Shown piece by piece: positions 32,375-42,052 of a DNA stretch of 64,000 bases. The DNA comes from Streptomyces sannanensis (GTDB lineage: Bacteria; Actinomycetota; Actinomycetes; Streptomycetales; Streptomycetaceae), in the NCBI RefSeq assembly GCF_039536205.1, contig NZ_BAAAYL010000003.1, positions 115,522 through 179,521 on the forward strand, in the 5' to 3' direction. The translations under genes and the position numbers were made by a program. The stretch's first letter is position 1. Every line of letters begins with the position of its first letter. The notes under the pieces were generated by a model that did not search any database, had not been told where the DNA came from, and saw nothing but the letters and a program-made list of their open reading frames with translations.

Positions 32375-33814
32375 GTGAGCGCCGTGGCGGCGTCGGCCGC
32401 TGTGATGGTTCCCACTCCGCGTGCGTCGGTCGACGACGCCGCGGCCGCCATGCTGCCGATGTTGTTCGTACCGGAGGCGTCGCAGTGGCTGTCGACGTCG
32501 ACGGGGCGGGTCGCGCTGGACGGCTACTCGTGGATGCAGGCGGTCCACTGGGTGGCCGGGTCCGGGCTGTACGACCCGCGTCGGTACCGCTCGCACGGGC
32601 CGCGCTCGTTCGGCGTGACGACCGTGCGCGTCGCCCAGGAGCTCGCGCAGCTGTCGCCGTGCCGTCCGGGCATCGATTACCTGGTGCGCCGCACCGGCTT
32701 GTCGGAGCGGTCGGTGGAGTACCACCTGGGGATGCTGCGGGAGGCCGGACTGCTCGCGTACGTCGTGCGTGGCACCCGGGTGCGGGGCGCGGCAGCGCAG
32801 GCGTCAGAGTTCGCCCGGATGATCCCGCTGGAGTTCGACGTGGCGCTGGGCGTCCGTACGGCCGGGGAGGGCATCGGGCGGCGGATGACCGGCATCGCGG
32901 CCGGCCGGGAGCTGATGGCGAAGCTGGCGAAGAAGGCGTCGCGGAAGGTGCGTAAGCCACGCTCGAAGACGGCGGCGAAGAGTGCCCGCAAGGGTGCTGA
33001 CCAGGGTGTGACGGCTGTTTCCGGTGAGGTCCGTTGCACCCCAATAGAGGGTGGTTCCTCAACTGCCTCTACTGCGGGTACTACTTCCTTCCCCCCTGAG
33101 AGCAAGCTCGCAAGCGGGCAGAGCAAGTCCCCCACCCCGAAGAAGGTCAAGCGCGGCCGCCGGAAGCTCAACAGCGTCGGGCGCCGTTTCCAGCTGGCCG
33201 GTGAGCTGGTCCGCCGGGTGCCGTGGATGGGCCGGGCCTCGGTGCCCCGGATCGCCTGGATCCTGCGCGAGGTTGCGGACGCAGGCTGGACCACCGATGA
33301 GGTGATTGCGTTCCTGGACTGCGGGGATGCCCCGGAGCGGGTGCACCGGCCGTCAGGGTTCCTCGCCGGGCGGCTGAAGGGGGCGGTGGCCCTGTGGCCG
33401 AACGCTGAGGGCCGGGCGCGCGCCGTCCAGGCGTACCGGGACTCCCGCCGCGCGGAGCAGGCCCGCCATCAGCAGTGGGAGGGTGACTGGCAGGCGCCGC
33501 GCAGCAAGTCGGTCCGCCGCCTGGTCGCCGAAGCCTTCGCCCCCCGCCCGCAGCAGCAGTACGAGGACGGCGGCGACGTCGTGGCCGCCGATGCCGTGAC
33601 CGGCGTCGACGACCTCAGCGAGGACGAGCGGGCTGACCTGAAGGCGACAGCCTGGGGCGAGTTCATGCGCGGCGAGACCACGCTCGTCACCTCCACGGTC
33701 GACGTGTATGGGCGTCCTGCCGCTGAGCGGATCTACGGCGCTGACCTGGTGCAGCGCGCACTTCGCCTCGCGAGCGGCAGCCGCAGCTCGCTGATGGCCC
33801 TGGGACGCCGGTAG
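32375..33814 (+). CDS. putative plasmid replication-initiation protein
   Basis: 479 residues. A winged-helix region near 85-140 (TTVRVAQELAQLSPC; GIDYLVRRTGLSERSVEYHL; MLREAGLLAYVV) recognises DNA. A Lys/Arg-rich linker (175-215) and a second helical domain (WMGRASVPRIAWILREVADA) follow, and the C-terminus is acidic. I recall similar proteins on Streptomyces linear plasmids annotated as rep or HTH proteins, but no catalytic motif is present. The repeat-bearing leader and the following DciA gene support a replication role. The GTG at 32375 has only a weak GGGG ribosome site. Confidence 0.65.
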   Translation: MSAVAASAAVMVPTPRASVDDAAAAMLPMLFVPEASQWLSTSTGRVALDGYSWMQAVHWVAGSGLYDPRRYRSHGPRSFGVTTVRVAQELAQLSPCRPGIDYLVRRTGLSERSVEYHLGMLREAGLLAYVVRGTRVRGAAAQASEFARMIPLEFDVALGVRTAGEGIGRRMTGIAAGRELMAKLAKKASRKVRKPRSKTAAKSARKGADQGVTAVSGEVRCTPIEGGSSTASTAGTTSFPPESKLASGQSKSPTPKKVKRGRRKLNSVGRRFQLAGELVRRVPWMGRASVPRIAWILREVADAGWTTDEVIAFLDCGDAPERVHRPSGFLAGRLKGAVALWPNAEGRARAVQAYRDSRRAEQARHQQWEGDWQAPRSKSVRRLVAEAFAPRPQQQYEDGGDVVAADAVTGVDDLSEDERADLKATAWGEFMRGETTLVTSTVDVYGRPAAERIYGADLVQRALRLASGSRSSLMALGRR

Positions 33815-33823
33815 GAGGCCACG

Positions 33824-34681
33824 ATGACCGAGACGACCACCAGCCAGCAGGAGCAGCCGGGCCCGGCCGCCGGGGAGCCGTGCGGCGTCGACCTCGCCCG
33901 GGTCGCGCTGCACCAGGCCCGCGAGGCCGCCAAGACCCGCGGCGAGGGCGGCACCCGCAAGACGAAGCGGCGCACCCGCACCGCGGCCGCGCGCCGCGAC
34001 GGCCGCGAGCCGACCGGGTTCGCCACCGTGCTCCAGGGCCTGCTGGCCGACCGCGCCTGGGACATCCCGGCCGTCGGCGGCAGCGTCCTGGACCGTTGGC
34101 CGGACATCGCGGCCGCCGTCTCCCCGCAGCTGCCGAGCCATGTCACGGCCGCCGCGTTCCACCCAGAGACCAAGCAGCTGGACCTGCGCCCGGACTCGCC
34201 CGCCTACGCCACCCAGCTCCGGCTGATCAGCTCGCGGATCGTCGCCACGGTGAACAGCGCGGTCGGCACCGGCGCGGTGCGCACCGTGAGGGTTCTGCCG
34301 GTCGGCGCTGCGCCCGCGCCTCGTACGCCGCAGCCTGTCCCGGCGGCAGCAGCGATGCCCGGTGCGCCGGTGAAGACGAGGGAGACGGCGTCCTCGGGCT
34401 ATAAGGAGGCCCTTGCCGTACACCGGGCAGTCACCCTTCCGAGTCGCATCGACGCCTCGATCACGGAAGCGGTGGAGCGGCAGACCGCCGCGATGCGCGC
34501 GCTGAGCCGTCAGGCGTTTCCTGAGCCGGACGATGCCCCTGCCCCGATTGAGACGGCCCTGGCTCAGCGCCGCCGTCAGGCCAGTGCTTCCCACGCTGCC
34601 GCGCTGCGCCGGGCCCGGGCGGAGCGGGCAGGTGCGTCAGCGGCTGGCCCGGAAGCCGGACCGGTCGCGCAGACAGCATGA
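33824..34681 (+). CDS. DciA (DUF721) family helicase-recruitment protein
   Basis: 285 residues. The central part GFATVLQGLLADRAWDIPAV, LDRWPDIAAAVSPQLPSHVT and KQLDLRPDSPAYATQLRL is the DciA/DUF721 domain, which recruits or loads the replicative helicase DnaB at origins in bacteria lacking DnaC. Flanking regions are disordered: a basic N-terminus (KTKRRTRTAAARR) and an Ala/Arg-rich helical C-terminus. It starts 10 nt after the rep-like gene and is probably co-transcribed, giving a compact replication module. Confidence 0.85.
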   Translation: MTETTTSQQEQPGPAAGEPCGVDLARVALHQAREAAKTRGEGGTRKTKRRTRTAAARRDGREPTGFATVLQGLLADRAWDIPAVGGSVLDRWPDIAAAVSPQLPSHVTAAAFHPETKQLDLRPDSPAYATQLRLISSRIVATVNSAVGTGAVRTVRVLPVGAAPAPRTPQPVPAAAAMPGAPVKTRETASSGYKEALAVHRAVTLPSRIDASITEAVERQTAAMRALSRQAFPEPDDAPAPIETALAQRRRQASASHAAALRRARAERAGASAAGPEAGPVAQTA

Positions 34682-34874
34682 GCGGCGATGGAAGTCACCA
34701 CCCCACCCCTATTTCAAACGAAAGTTCGAATATGAAAGTGTGGAAAGGGATCGGATGCGGTCGGATAGCGGCGTACGCATCCCAGCACTCCGGCCGGGAC
34801 GGCATCGTTAGGCAGCGCACCGTGAGGGTGGGCCACTGCAGTGGCGTCGTAGGCACGAGCGTGGGAGGGGACCG

Positions 34875-35642
34875 GTGAGCGACCGCAGCTCTATCGAGTG
34901 GACTGAGGCGACCTGGAACCCGACGACGGGTTGCGACCGGGTGTCGGCCGGCTGTGATCATTGCTATGCCCTCACCTTGGCCAGGCGGCTGAAGGCGATG
35001 GGGTCGGCGAAGTACCAGAACGACGGGGATCCGCGCACCTCGGGCCCGGGGTTCGGGCTGGCGCTGCACCCGGATGCCCTGCGCGTGCCGTACGGCTGGA
35101 AGAGCCCGCGCACCGTGTTTGTGAACTCCATGAGCGACTTGTTCCATGCGCGGGTGCCGCTCGACTACGTGCGCCAAGTCTTCGAAGTGATCGCGGATAC
35201 GCCGCAGCACACCTACCAGGTCCTGACCAAGCGGGCGCGGCGCCTGCGGACGGTCGCGGACCGCCTTCGGTGGCCGGCCAACCTGTGGATGGGTGTGTCG
35301 GTGGAGACCGTGAAGGAATTGCCGCGGGTAGACGAACTGCGACATGTTCCGGCGGCCGTGCGGTTCCTGTCGTGCGAGCCGCTCCTCGGTCCGCTCACCG
35401 GCCTGGACCTGTCCGGCATCGACTGGGCGATCGTCGGCGGTGAATCCGGTCCCGGTGCCCGGCCGATGCAGCCCGAGTGGGCCACTGACATCGTCAACCG
35501 GTGCCGGCGCTCCGGGACGGCGCCGTTCGTCAAACAGCTCGGCTCTTGCTGGGACAGGACGCACCACAAGGACATCACATGGTTCCCCGCCGGCCTGCAG
35601 GTGCGCGAGTACCCGCAGGTCAGGGACAGCGCTCCCGTCTGA
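34875..35642 (+). CDS. three-Cys-motif protein (phage Gp37/Gp68, DUF5131 family)
   Basis: 255 residues from GTG 34875. The N-terminal IEWTEATWNPTTGCDRVSAG and DHCYA hold C20, C27 and C30 (C-x6-C-x2-C), the family's namesake motif, similar to a radical-SAM cluster site. Further family landmarks are FVNSMSDLFHARVP, QVLTKRARRL, NLWMGVSVE, RFLSCEPLLGPL and IVGGESGPGARPM. The biochemical activity is unknown. Its usual partner, a TcmP protein, lies convergently 13 nt away. Confidence 0.9.
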   Translation: MSDRSSIEWTEATWNPTTGCDRVSAGCDHCYALTLARRLKAMGSAKYQNDGDPRTSGPGFGLALHPDALRVPYGWKSPRTVFVNSMSDLFHARVPLDYVRQVFEVIADTPQHTYQVLTKRARRLRTVADRLRWPANLWMGVSVETVKELPRVDELRHVPAAVRFLSCEPLLGPLTGLDLSGIDWAIVGGESGPGARPMQPEWATDIVNRCRRSGTAPFVKQLGSCWDRTHHKDITWFPAGLQVREYPQVRDSAPV

Positions 35643-35655
35643 CCGGCGCGCCATT

Positions 35656-36771
35656 TCAGGCAGCGGCGGGCAGGCTGACCAAACTCTTGCTGGTCAGTCT
35701 GCCCGTCGACTGGACCACGGCGGAGCCGTCCTGCCGCATCTGCCGCACTGCTTTCAGAGCGTGGGTGGGCATCCAGCGGGACGTCTCGGTCAGCAGCCAC
35801 TGCCCGATGGTCTCCACGGTGGCGTTGCCGAGCGCGAGGCGCTGGGTGACCAGCTCCAGCAGTTCCGGGTCGCAGGCCCCGGCGGCCTGGAAGATGTCGA
35901 GCTGCCCGACCGCTTCGGCTCCGCGGGTGCGGGGGTCCTGGAAGCTCTCGCCGTCGCGGTCGTCGACCTTCCACATCGCTTCCTTCATTGCCCTCAGTCC
36001 CGCGTCGCTGCCGGTGCCGAAGACGAGGTATAGGTGCTGCCCGGTGCGGGGCACGAGCCGGAACTGCAACTGGTAGCCGAAGCCGGCCCGGCGCAGCGCG
36101 CTGCGGTAGGTACCCAGCCACGCACGCCACCGTTCATCGGGCCGGGCTTCGTCGGCGGCCGGCGTCCAGTACCCGCGGCCGCCGAAGACCGCATCGAGGA
36201 TGTCCGCGTTCAGTTCCTCGCGGCGGCTGAACCAGTTGGGACCGAAGGTGGTGATGACCTCGCTGGAGCGGTTGCGGGCGATCCGCCGTGTCACCTCCAG
36301 CGGCACGTTCACGCTGCCCCAGCTGTCGAAGATGCCGAGGATCGGGTGGCCCCAGGCTCCCAGCTCGGTAAGCACGGGCAGGCTGTCCCGGCCGGCTTCC
36401 CCGCGCCGGACCTCCACGCGCACCGGCAGGTCGGACAGCTTCCCGAACCGGTCCGTCAGCTCGGACAGGAGATGTTCGTGGCGGGCCCGGTCCTTCTCAA
36501 TGAAGACCAGGTGCACCCTGCGAGGACTGAGATGCATCCGGTCGACGGCGGTGTGGTGCAGGAGCCGGTCCAGGATGAACACCGGGGAGCCGGGTTCGCC
36601 GCCCTCGTACCGGCCGGGGCCGGCAAACGCGTCCAGCAGCGTCACTCGGGGCCGGGCGTATCCGGTGCGCTGGGAGGTCTGCAGCAGGATCGGCCACCAG
36701 GCGTCGAGATACCGCTGGTACAACCGATGCTTCGCTGCCGTAGCTGGCTCCAACGGCCACAGAACACCCAT
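35656..36771 (-). CDS. tcmP: three-Cys-motif partner protein TcmP
   Basis: 371 residues from ATG 36771 (GAGGGGGG upstream). The N-terminal KHRLYQRYLDAWWPILLQ, VTLLDAFAGPGRYEGGEPGS and VHLVFIEKDRARHEHL resemble a Rossmann methyltransferase-like fold and match TcmP as I know it (DAFAGPG plus a later 'E' strand). LGIFDSWGSVNVPLEV follows. TcmP genes pair with three-Cys-motif genes on mobile elements; the joint function is undescribed to my knowledge. Here the two genes converge with almost no gap. Confidence 0.88.
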   Translation of the reverse strand: MGVLWPLEPATAAKHRLYQRYLDAWWPILLQTSQRTGYARPRVTLLDAFAGPGRYEGGEPGSPVFILDRLLHHTAVDRMHLSPRRVHLVFIEKDRARHEHLLSELTDRFGKLSDLPVRVEVRRGEAGRDSLPVLTELGAWGHPILGIFDSWGSVNVPLEVTRRIARNRSSEVITTFGPNWFSRREELNADILDAVFGGRGYWTPAADEARPDERWRAWLGTYRSALRRAGFGYQLQFRLVPRTGQHLYLVFGTGSDAGLRAMKEAMWKVDDRDGESFQDPRTRGAEAVGQLDIFQAAGACDPELLELVTQRLALGNATVETIGQWLLTETSRWMPTHALKAVRQMRQDGSAVVQSTGRLTSKSLVSLPAAA

Positions 36772-37104
36772 GCCGGCCCCCCCTCGGACAACAGAATGTG
36801 GCACAGATTGTCCGCTGAGTACCTGTCAGACGCCAGAGCGCATTCGCGCCCGCCTGGACATGCCGCGCCCGGCCCTTCGACAGTCCCGTGCCGCGCGAGC
36901 CCAGCGGAACAGAGCGGCAGCGACGTTCCGGCACAGCAAAACGGTTGGAACGAAGCGAGCCGATCCCTCTGAGACGGCGTGGCGCGAAACGCCTCGCCTG
37001 CGCTGACCCACCCCGTCCGTAGGAGAACAGGCGCGCCTCAGCCGGCTCACGTTCCGGTCCGGCCCCCGGACCGTCTCTATCGAAGCTGCCTTTCTGGAAG
37101 CCCG
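36772..37104. other. intergenic stretch, no gene seen
   Basis: 333 nt between the TcmP start and the integrase remnant. Base composition shifts and no open frame on either strand has convincing codon use or a ribosome site. The TcmP promoter must lie here. Confidence 0.5.
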
Positions 37105-37449
37105 TCACCTGACCTCGGCAACACCGAGAACGATGGCCCCGCCGCATGCAGCCCCAGCGTCGGACCGGATCAGCAGCACCTGCGCCAAGTCCGCGGCGTC
37201 GGCCACGCCACGGGTGCCGGTCCGCTCGGCGAGCCAGACGTGGAACTCCTCCCAGACCTCCCAGTCCCGGGCGTAGCCGTCCCGGGTCTACTTCGGCCGG
37301 ATGCGGTTCAGGTGCCCTGTATCCGACTCCAGCGCCTTGAGGACGGCGGCCGCCGCCGGGTTGTACGCCCCGACCGCGCCTTCGGCGGGCACGCCATCGT
37401 CGACCAGCTCGGCGTCGACGACCTCGACGTGCTCAAGGTCGGTGGTCAT
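37105..37449 (-). pseudogene. N-terminal remnant of a site-specific integrase
   Basis: From ATG 37449 the frame encodes an acidic head and NPAAAAVLKALESDTGHLNR, then stops at 37288. In the same frame beyond the TAG comes TRDGYARDWEVWEEFHVWLA, the start of the SAM-like core-binding domain of tyrosine recombinases, after which homology fades by about 37,190. The catalytic domain is absent. The stop and the loss of the rest show a dead integrase, next to the IS21 element that may have removed the remainder. Confidence 0.7.
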
Positions 37450-37678
37450 CGGGGGGGCCTTTCGTCTCGGCAGGGGTGAGGAATAGGGCTGGCGTGTTTC
37501 TATCGGGGTCTTTGAGAGCAGGTAGGGCAGGTTGTTCGGGAGCCGGGGGTACATCGGCGAGTTTGGGAGCCACCTGGGGGTTGAGCGGATGACATGCCGC
37601 TGATGGAGTAATCAAAGGCATGGGCTGTTTGGCCCTTCACGCTTTGCCTGTTGATCACGGTCGTGTCAGGAGATCCGT

Positions 37679-39361
37679 GTGTACAGGTCGCGTGAGTGGA
37701 TCTTTGAGCGGATCCGCCGGGACAAGCGTGTGGACCCGTCGGTGTCGGGGCGGATGCTGGCCCAGCGGTACAGGGTGTCGCGGAACACGGTGGCGAAGGC
37801 GTTGACCCAGCCGGTGCCGCCGAAGCGGAAGAAGCCGCCGCCCCGGGCGAGTGTGCTGGAGCCGGTGAAGGGCTTCATCGACGCGATGCTGCGGGAGGAC
37901 CTGGCGGCGCCGCGCAAGCAGAAGCACACGATCAGCCGGGTGATGGAGCGGCTGGCGGCTGAGCACGACTTCGAGCTCGCCTCCTACACGACGGTGCGTG
38001 ACTACATGGCCAGACGGCGTCCGGAGCTGGTCTTGGAGGCCAGGGAGGGGCGCCGGCATCTGGAGGGTGTTGTTCCGCAGACGAAGCAGCCGGGCGAGGA
38101 GGCCGAGGTCGACTTTGCGGACGTCTGGCTGGACCTGGCCGGGCAGCGGCGCAAGTGCGTGCTGTTCACGCTGCGGATGTCGTATTCGGGCAAGGCGGTG
38201 CACCGCGTCTATGCGACGGCATCGCAGGAGGCTTTCCTGGAAGGGCACGTCGAGGCGTTCGAGGCGCTGGGCGGCTGCCCGACGGTCCACATTCGCTATG
38301 ACAATCTCAAGCCAGCGGTCAAGCAGGTGCTGTTTGGCCGTTCGCGCACGGAGACGGCCCGGTGGGCGGCGTTCAGGTCGTGGTACTCGTTCTCGGCGTT
38401 CTACTGCACCCCTGGTGAGGAAGGCGCCCACGAGAAGGGCGGGGTCGAGCACGAGGGCGGGCGGTTCCGCCGCAAGCACCTGGTCCCGCCGCCCGAGGTC
38501 GAGACGCTGGCCGAGCTGAACGAGCGTCTGGCCGCGATCGATCTGGCCGAGGATGCCCGGCACGTCCATGGCCGTCCGACCTCGATCGGGTTCGACTTCG
38601 AAGCCGAGCGCGAGCTGCTGCGGCCCCTGCCTGCGGACGGATACGACTGCGGGATCGACCTGACACCGGTGGTCCAGCGCAACGGTCGCATCACGGTCCG
38701 TCAGAGCTACTACTCGGTGCCGGCGAAGTTTATCGGCGCCAAGGTCCGGGTGAAACTGCGGGCCAACGAGCTTCTGGTCTTCGACGGCCGCAAGATCGTC
38801 GCTCGGCACCCGCGGCTGACGCGCCGATACACCGCCCACGACATCCTCGACCACTACCTGGAAATCCTGCTGGTGCGCCCCGGCGCGTTCGCCGGGGCTT
38901 CGGCCCTCGCACAAGCCAGGGCCGAAGGCACCTTCACCAAGACCCACGAAGCGTTCTGGGCCGCGGCCAAGGCCAAGTGCGGTGACAGGGACGGCACCCG
39001 GCTGCTGATCGAAGTGCTGCTACTGCACCGTCAGCTGCCCGCCGAAGCCGTCGTCGCAGGGATGGCCACGGTCGTCAAGGTCGGCTCGGTCAATCCCGAC
39101 CTGGTGGCCATCGAGGCCCGCAAGGCGATCGAGGACAGCGACCTCGACGAGGCCGACGGCACCGAGGCCGATGCCTGTGACGACCAGGACGGCGACGCGG
39201 AGGCCGGCGGCACGGCGGACGAGGGCGCGAAGGTGATCTCCCTGCACGCCCGGCGCCTGCCGCCCGATCCACGCACCCAGCTGCCGGACATGTCCAAGTA
39301 CGACCGGCTGCTTGCGCCGCCGGCACCGCCGAGGAAACAGCAGAAAGGCACGAGCGCATGA
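37679..39361 (+). CDS. istA: IS21-family transposase IstA
   Basis: 560 residues from GTG 37679. An N-terminal helix-turn-helix (LAQRYRVSRNTVAKAL, 28-42) binds the end repeats. The integrase-type core has the first Asp in EAEVDFADVWLDL (141-153), the second in TVHIRYDNLKPAV (202-214, D208) and a Glu in HEKGGVEHEGG (251-261). A C-terminal SVPAKFIGAKVRVKL beta-barrel segment and an acidic tail follow. It looks intact and overlaps istB by ATGA. Confidence 0.95.
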   Translation: MYRSREWIFERIRRDKRVDPSVSGRMLAQRYRVSRNTVAKALTQPVPPKRKKPPPRASVLEPVKGFIDAMLREDLAAPRKQKHTISRVMERLAAEHDFELASYTTVRDYMARRRPELVLEAREGRRHLEGVVPQTKQPGEEAEVDFADVWLDLAGQRRKCVLFTLRMSYSGKAVHRVYATASQEAFLEGHVEAFEALGGCPTVHIRYDNLKPAVKQVLFGRSRTETARWAAFRSWYSFSAFYCTPGEEGAHEKGGVEHEGGRFRRKHLVPPPEVETLAELNERLAAIDLAEDARHVHGRPTSIGFDFEAERELLRPLPADGYDCGIDLTPVVQRNGRITVRQSYYSVPAKFIGAKVRVKLRANELLVFDGRKIVARHPRLTRRYTAHDILDHYLEILLVRPGAFAGASALAQARAEGTFTKTHEAFWAAAKAKCGDRDGTRLLIEVLLLHRQLPAEAVVAGMATVVKVGSVNPDLVAIEARKAIEDSDLDEADGTEADACDDQDGDAEAGGTADEGAKVISLHARRLPPDPRTQLPDMSKYDRLLAPPAPPRKQQKGTSA

Positions 39362-40179
39362 GCCCCACCAAGACGGCCGAGGCCCCTGCGGCCGAGCAGG
39401 TCCCGCCCACCAGGATGCCGCTGCCCGGCGATCCCGAGGACGCGGCGATCGACGAAGCTTGCCGGGACCTGCGGCTTCCCGCGTTCCGTGAACGGTTCGT
39501 GGAGCTGGCCGCCGACGCCCGGCGCAAGCAGTCGACCTACAAGCAGTTCCTCCTGGACCTGCTGCGGACCGAGGTCGCCGACCGCGACGTCCGCCGTCAG
39601 CAAAGGCTCGTCCGCGCGGCGAAATTCCCCCGGCCCAAGCGGCTGGAGGACTTCGACTTCGACAAGAACCCCAACGTCTCCCCGGAAGTCGTCGCCGATC
39701 TGAAGTCCACGTCCTGGGTCCGTGAGGGCCGTCCGCTGGTGCTGATCGGTGACTCCGGAACTGGCAAGTCCCACCTACTGATCGGCGTCGGTACCGCGAT
39801 CGCGGAGGCCGGACTGTCCGTCCGCTACATCACCACCCAGGCCCTGGTGAACGAGCTCGCCGAAGCCGAGGCGGCCAGACGGCTGTCCTCGCTCATGGCC
39901 CGCTACACCAAGGTCGACCTGCTCTGCCTGGACGAGTTCGGCTACGCGAACCTGGACAAGAAGGGCGCCAAGCTGCTGTTCCAGATCTTCACCGAACGCG
40001 AGGAACGCAAGGCCACCGCGGTCGCCACGAACTCCCCGTTCGCCGAGTGGGACAAGACCTTCGGCGACCGCCGGCTCTGCGCGGCCATCGCCGACCGCAT
40101 CACGTTCCGCTGCAGCCTGATCCAGACCGGCACCGAGTCCTACCGGCTCCAGGCCACCTGCGACGAACGCTCGATCTGA
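39358..40179 (+). CDS. istB: IS21-family ATP-binding helper IstB
   Basis: 273 residues, AAA+ ATPase related to DnaA/DnaC. Walker A LIGDSGTGKSHL (129-140), Walker B VDLLCLDEFGYA (186-197), sensor region AVATNSPFAEWDKTF and a C-terminal DRITFRCSLIQTGTESYR. IstB organises target DNA and activates IstA. All motifs are intact, so the element may be active. Confidence 0.95.
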   Translation: MSPTKTAEAPAAEQVPPTRMPLPGDPEDAAIDEACRDLRLPAFRERFVELAADARRKQSTYKQFLLDLLRTEVADRDVRRQQRLVRAAKFPRPKRLEDFDFDKNPNVSPEVVADLKSTSWVREGRPLVLIGDSGTGKSHLLIGVGTAIAEAGLSVRYITTQALVNELAEAEAARRLSSLMARYTKVDLLCLDEFGYANLDKKGAKLLFQIFTEREERKATAVATNSPFAEWDKTFGDRRLCAAIADRITFRCSLIQTGTESYRLQATCDERSI

Positions 40180-40654
40180 CATCGTGCCGCCCCGGCCGCA
40201 CACTCGCCGGAAAACGGAGCCGGGCCCTTTCGCACCGTGCCTGTCAGGGACACGGACCGACAGGGCCCGGTGACACACAAGCTATCGCCATCCACCGCCG
40301 AATCACGGCGGACACTCCACGCCCCCGAGCGTGACGTCACCCATTAGAGGTGGCTACCGATGCCATGGCTCCCGATCCCGCCGATGCGGTGGCCTGCTCG
40401 ACTGCCACCACGGCGCAACAATCCGCACCATCCTGGCCCTTCCAGGCCGCCAAGCATTCGAGACCGCGGGAGCCTACCGGGGTGCAGACGAATTCTGGGT
40501 CTTCCCTGACTGATCGCGCACCGCTCCACCGGGCCGTGCCCGGCAACGATCGGGCCGCACGACTGCCTCCAGGCACAGCCCCACCGGACTGCGGTCCCAA
40601 GCATCACTTCTCCCACTCCCGACAAAGTCGCGTCACTGCAGTCCGGCAAAACCA
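40180..40654. other. gene-free spacer after istB containing the inner right-end block
   Basis: 475 nt with no supported gene. The block at 40337-40393 carries GGTGGCTACCGAT and TGGCTCCCGATCCC-type repeats matching those at 42,053-42,155, but it diverges after GCGGTGGCC, so the outer tip is lost. A palindrome-rich stretch at 40,228-40,275 may end istB transcription. Confidence 0.6.
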
Positions 40655-41983
40655 CTACGTGGATGGACTATCCGTGGCCGGGGACGGAACCGCTTCCATC
40701 GTGGGCGCTGGAACATGCCCGGTGGAGATGCGTGCTTTTCGCCATGGCAGGAGCAGCGCGCTCGCCATGCACAGCAGGCCGGCGATGAGCAGGGCGCCGC
40801 GGACCCCGGCTGCGGCGCCGATGAGGCCACCAATGATCATGAAGGCTGCCTGGCATGTCTTCGAGCCGACAGACCAGGAGGTGCTGACGCGGGACATGAA
40901 GGCGTCCGGTGTGGCCGCCATCCGATACGTGGTGAAAGACGGATTGAAAACCCCGGCGGAGAGAAGCAGGCCGAAGTCGGCTGCCACGATGACGAACACG
41001 CCGAGGGCACCGGACGGCGTCAGAGGCATGAGGATCGTCCAGAGCGTGCGCGCAACACCGGACAGCAGCAGAATGCGACGCTGTCCGAAGTGCCGGGTGA
41101 GCAGCGGGGCCAGACGTGAGCCCAGCACGCCGCCCAGGCACGGCAGCCCCAGAGCAAGTCCGTATTGCCACGGTGCCAGTTCGAGGTCTTCCAGCATGAG
41201 GACGGCCATCAGCGGTGAGGCCATCATGATGGATCCGCCGAAGAGCAGGGCGTTGAAGAACAGCGGCCGCAGTCCTGGGTGGCGCAGGAGGTATTGCCAG
41301 CCGGCCGCGATGTCGCGGCCCAGGTGAGCGGTGGCGGCGCGGGCCGGTGGCACTGGTTCTGGCTGCCGGATGCGACGGATCCCCAGGGCTGATCCGAGGA
41401 AGGACAGTGCGTCGACCACCAGGGTGGCGGCCGCGCCCAGTGCTCCGATCAGGAGCCCGCCGATGGGCGGGCCGGCGCTGACGCTGATCCAGTTGGTTGT
41501 CTCGAAGTGGCTGTTGGCACGAAGGCGGTGCTCGGGCAGGACAAGTGCCTTCAGGTGTGCCCCGCTCGCCGCGTCGAAGGCGACAGACGCCGCCGTCTGA
41601 AGAACGCCGACGACACACAACTGGGCGAAGGTGAGCTTGTCGAAAGCCATGGCGACCGGAATGCTCGCCAGCAGCACACAGCGTGCCAGGTCGGCGGTGA
41701 TCATAACCGGCCGCTTGTACTGATGCTCGATACGCGCACCGAGCGGTAGAGCGATCACCGCACTGGCCACCGCGGACAACGCAGCGAGCACAGAAACCTG
41801 GAACGCCGAGGAACCCAGCACCAGAAGGGCGATCAGCGGCAACACCCCCATGCCGACGGCGCTGCCCGCTGCGCTGACCGCGTAGGCGCCCCACAGCCGC
41901 CGGAAGTCCTGCCCGAGCGTGCTCCGCCGTACCAACCGAACCTCCTGAGGTGCGAAAGCGCTCAGCGTAGTGAATCGGATCAC
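40655..41983 (-). CDS. MFS transporter, probable drug or metabolite exporter
   Basis: 442 residues with about 12 hydrophobic spans and a clear two-half layout. After TLGQDFRRLWGAYAVSAAGS the first spans follow. The A-motif-like loop between spans 2 and 3 reads PLGARIEHQYKRPVMI. The central loop is at about 195-225, and the second half starts with PLFFNALLFGGSIMMASPLM. It resembles the enterobactin/macrolide-exporter-like MFS group. It lies between two IS21 right-end blocks and reads opposite to istAB, so it may be a captured passenger. The substrate is unknown. Confidence 0.88.
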   Translation of the reverse strand: MIRFTTLSAFAPQEVRLVRRSTLGQDFRRLWGAYAVSAAGSAVGMGVLPLIALLVLGSSAFQVSVLAALSAVASAVIALPLGARIEHQYKRPVMITADLARCVLLASIPVAMAFDKLTFAQLCVVGVLQTAASVAFDAASGAHLKALVLPEHRLRANSHFETTNWISVSAGPPIGGLLIGALGAAATLVVDALSFLGSALGIRRIRQPEPVPPARAATAHLGRDIAAGWQYLLRHPGLRPLFFNALLFGGSIMMASPLMAVLMLEDLELAPWQYGLALGLPCLGGVLGSRLAPLLTRHFGQRRILLLSGVARTLWTILMPLTPSGALGVFVIVAADFGLLLSAGVFNPSFTTYRMAATPDAFMSRVSTSWSVGSKTCQAAFMIIGGLIGAAAGVRGALLIAGLLCMASALLLPWRKARISTGHVPAPTMEAVPSPATDSPST

Positions 41984-42052
41984 CCTCCACCCCGTAATCA
42001 GGCCGCCACCGGACGCACTTCAAAGCTGAGATCAGAAACAGGTACTGGCATC

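Noticed and set aside
32281..32955. A 224-codon frame overlapping the start of the rep-like gene
   Set aside because: It is rich in Arg/Gly/Val and is the +2 shadow of the rep-like frame, which has a coherent winged helix.
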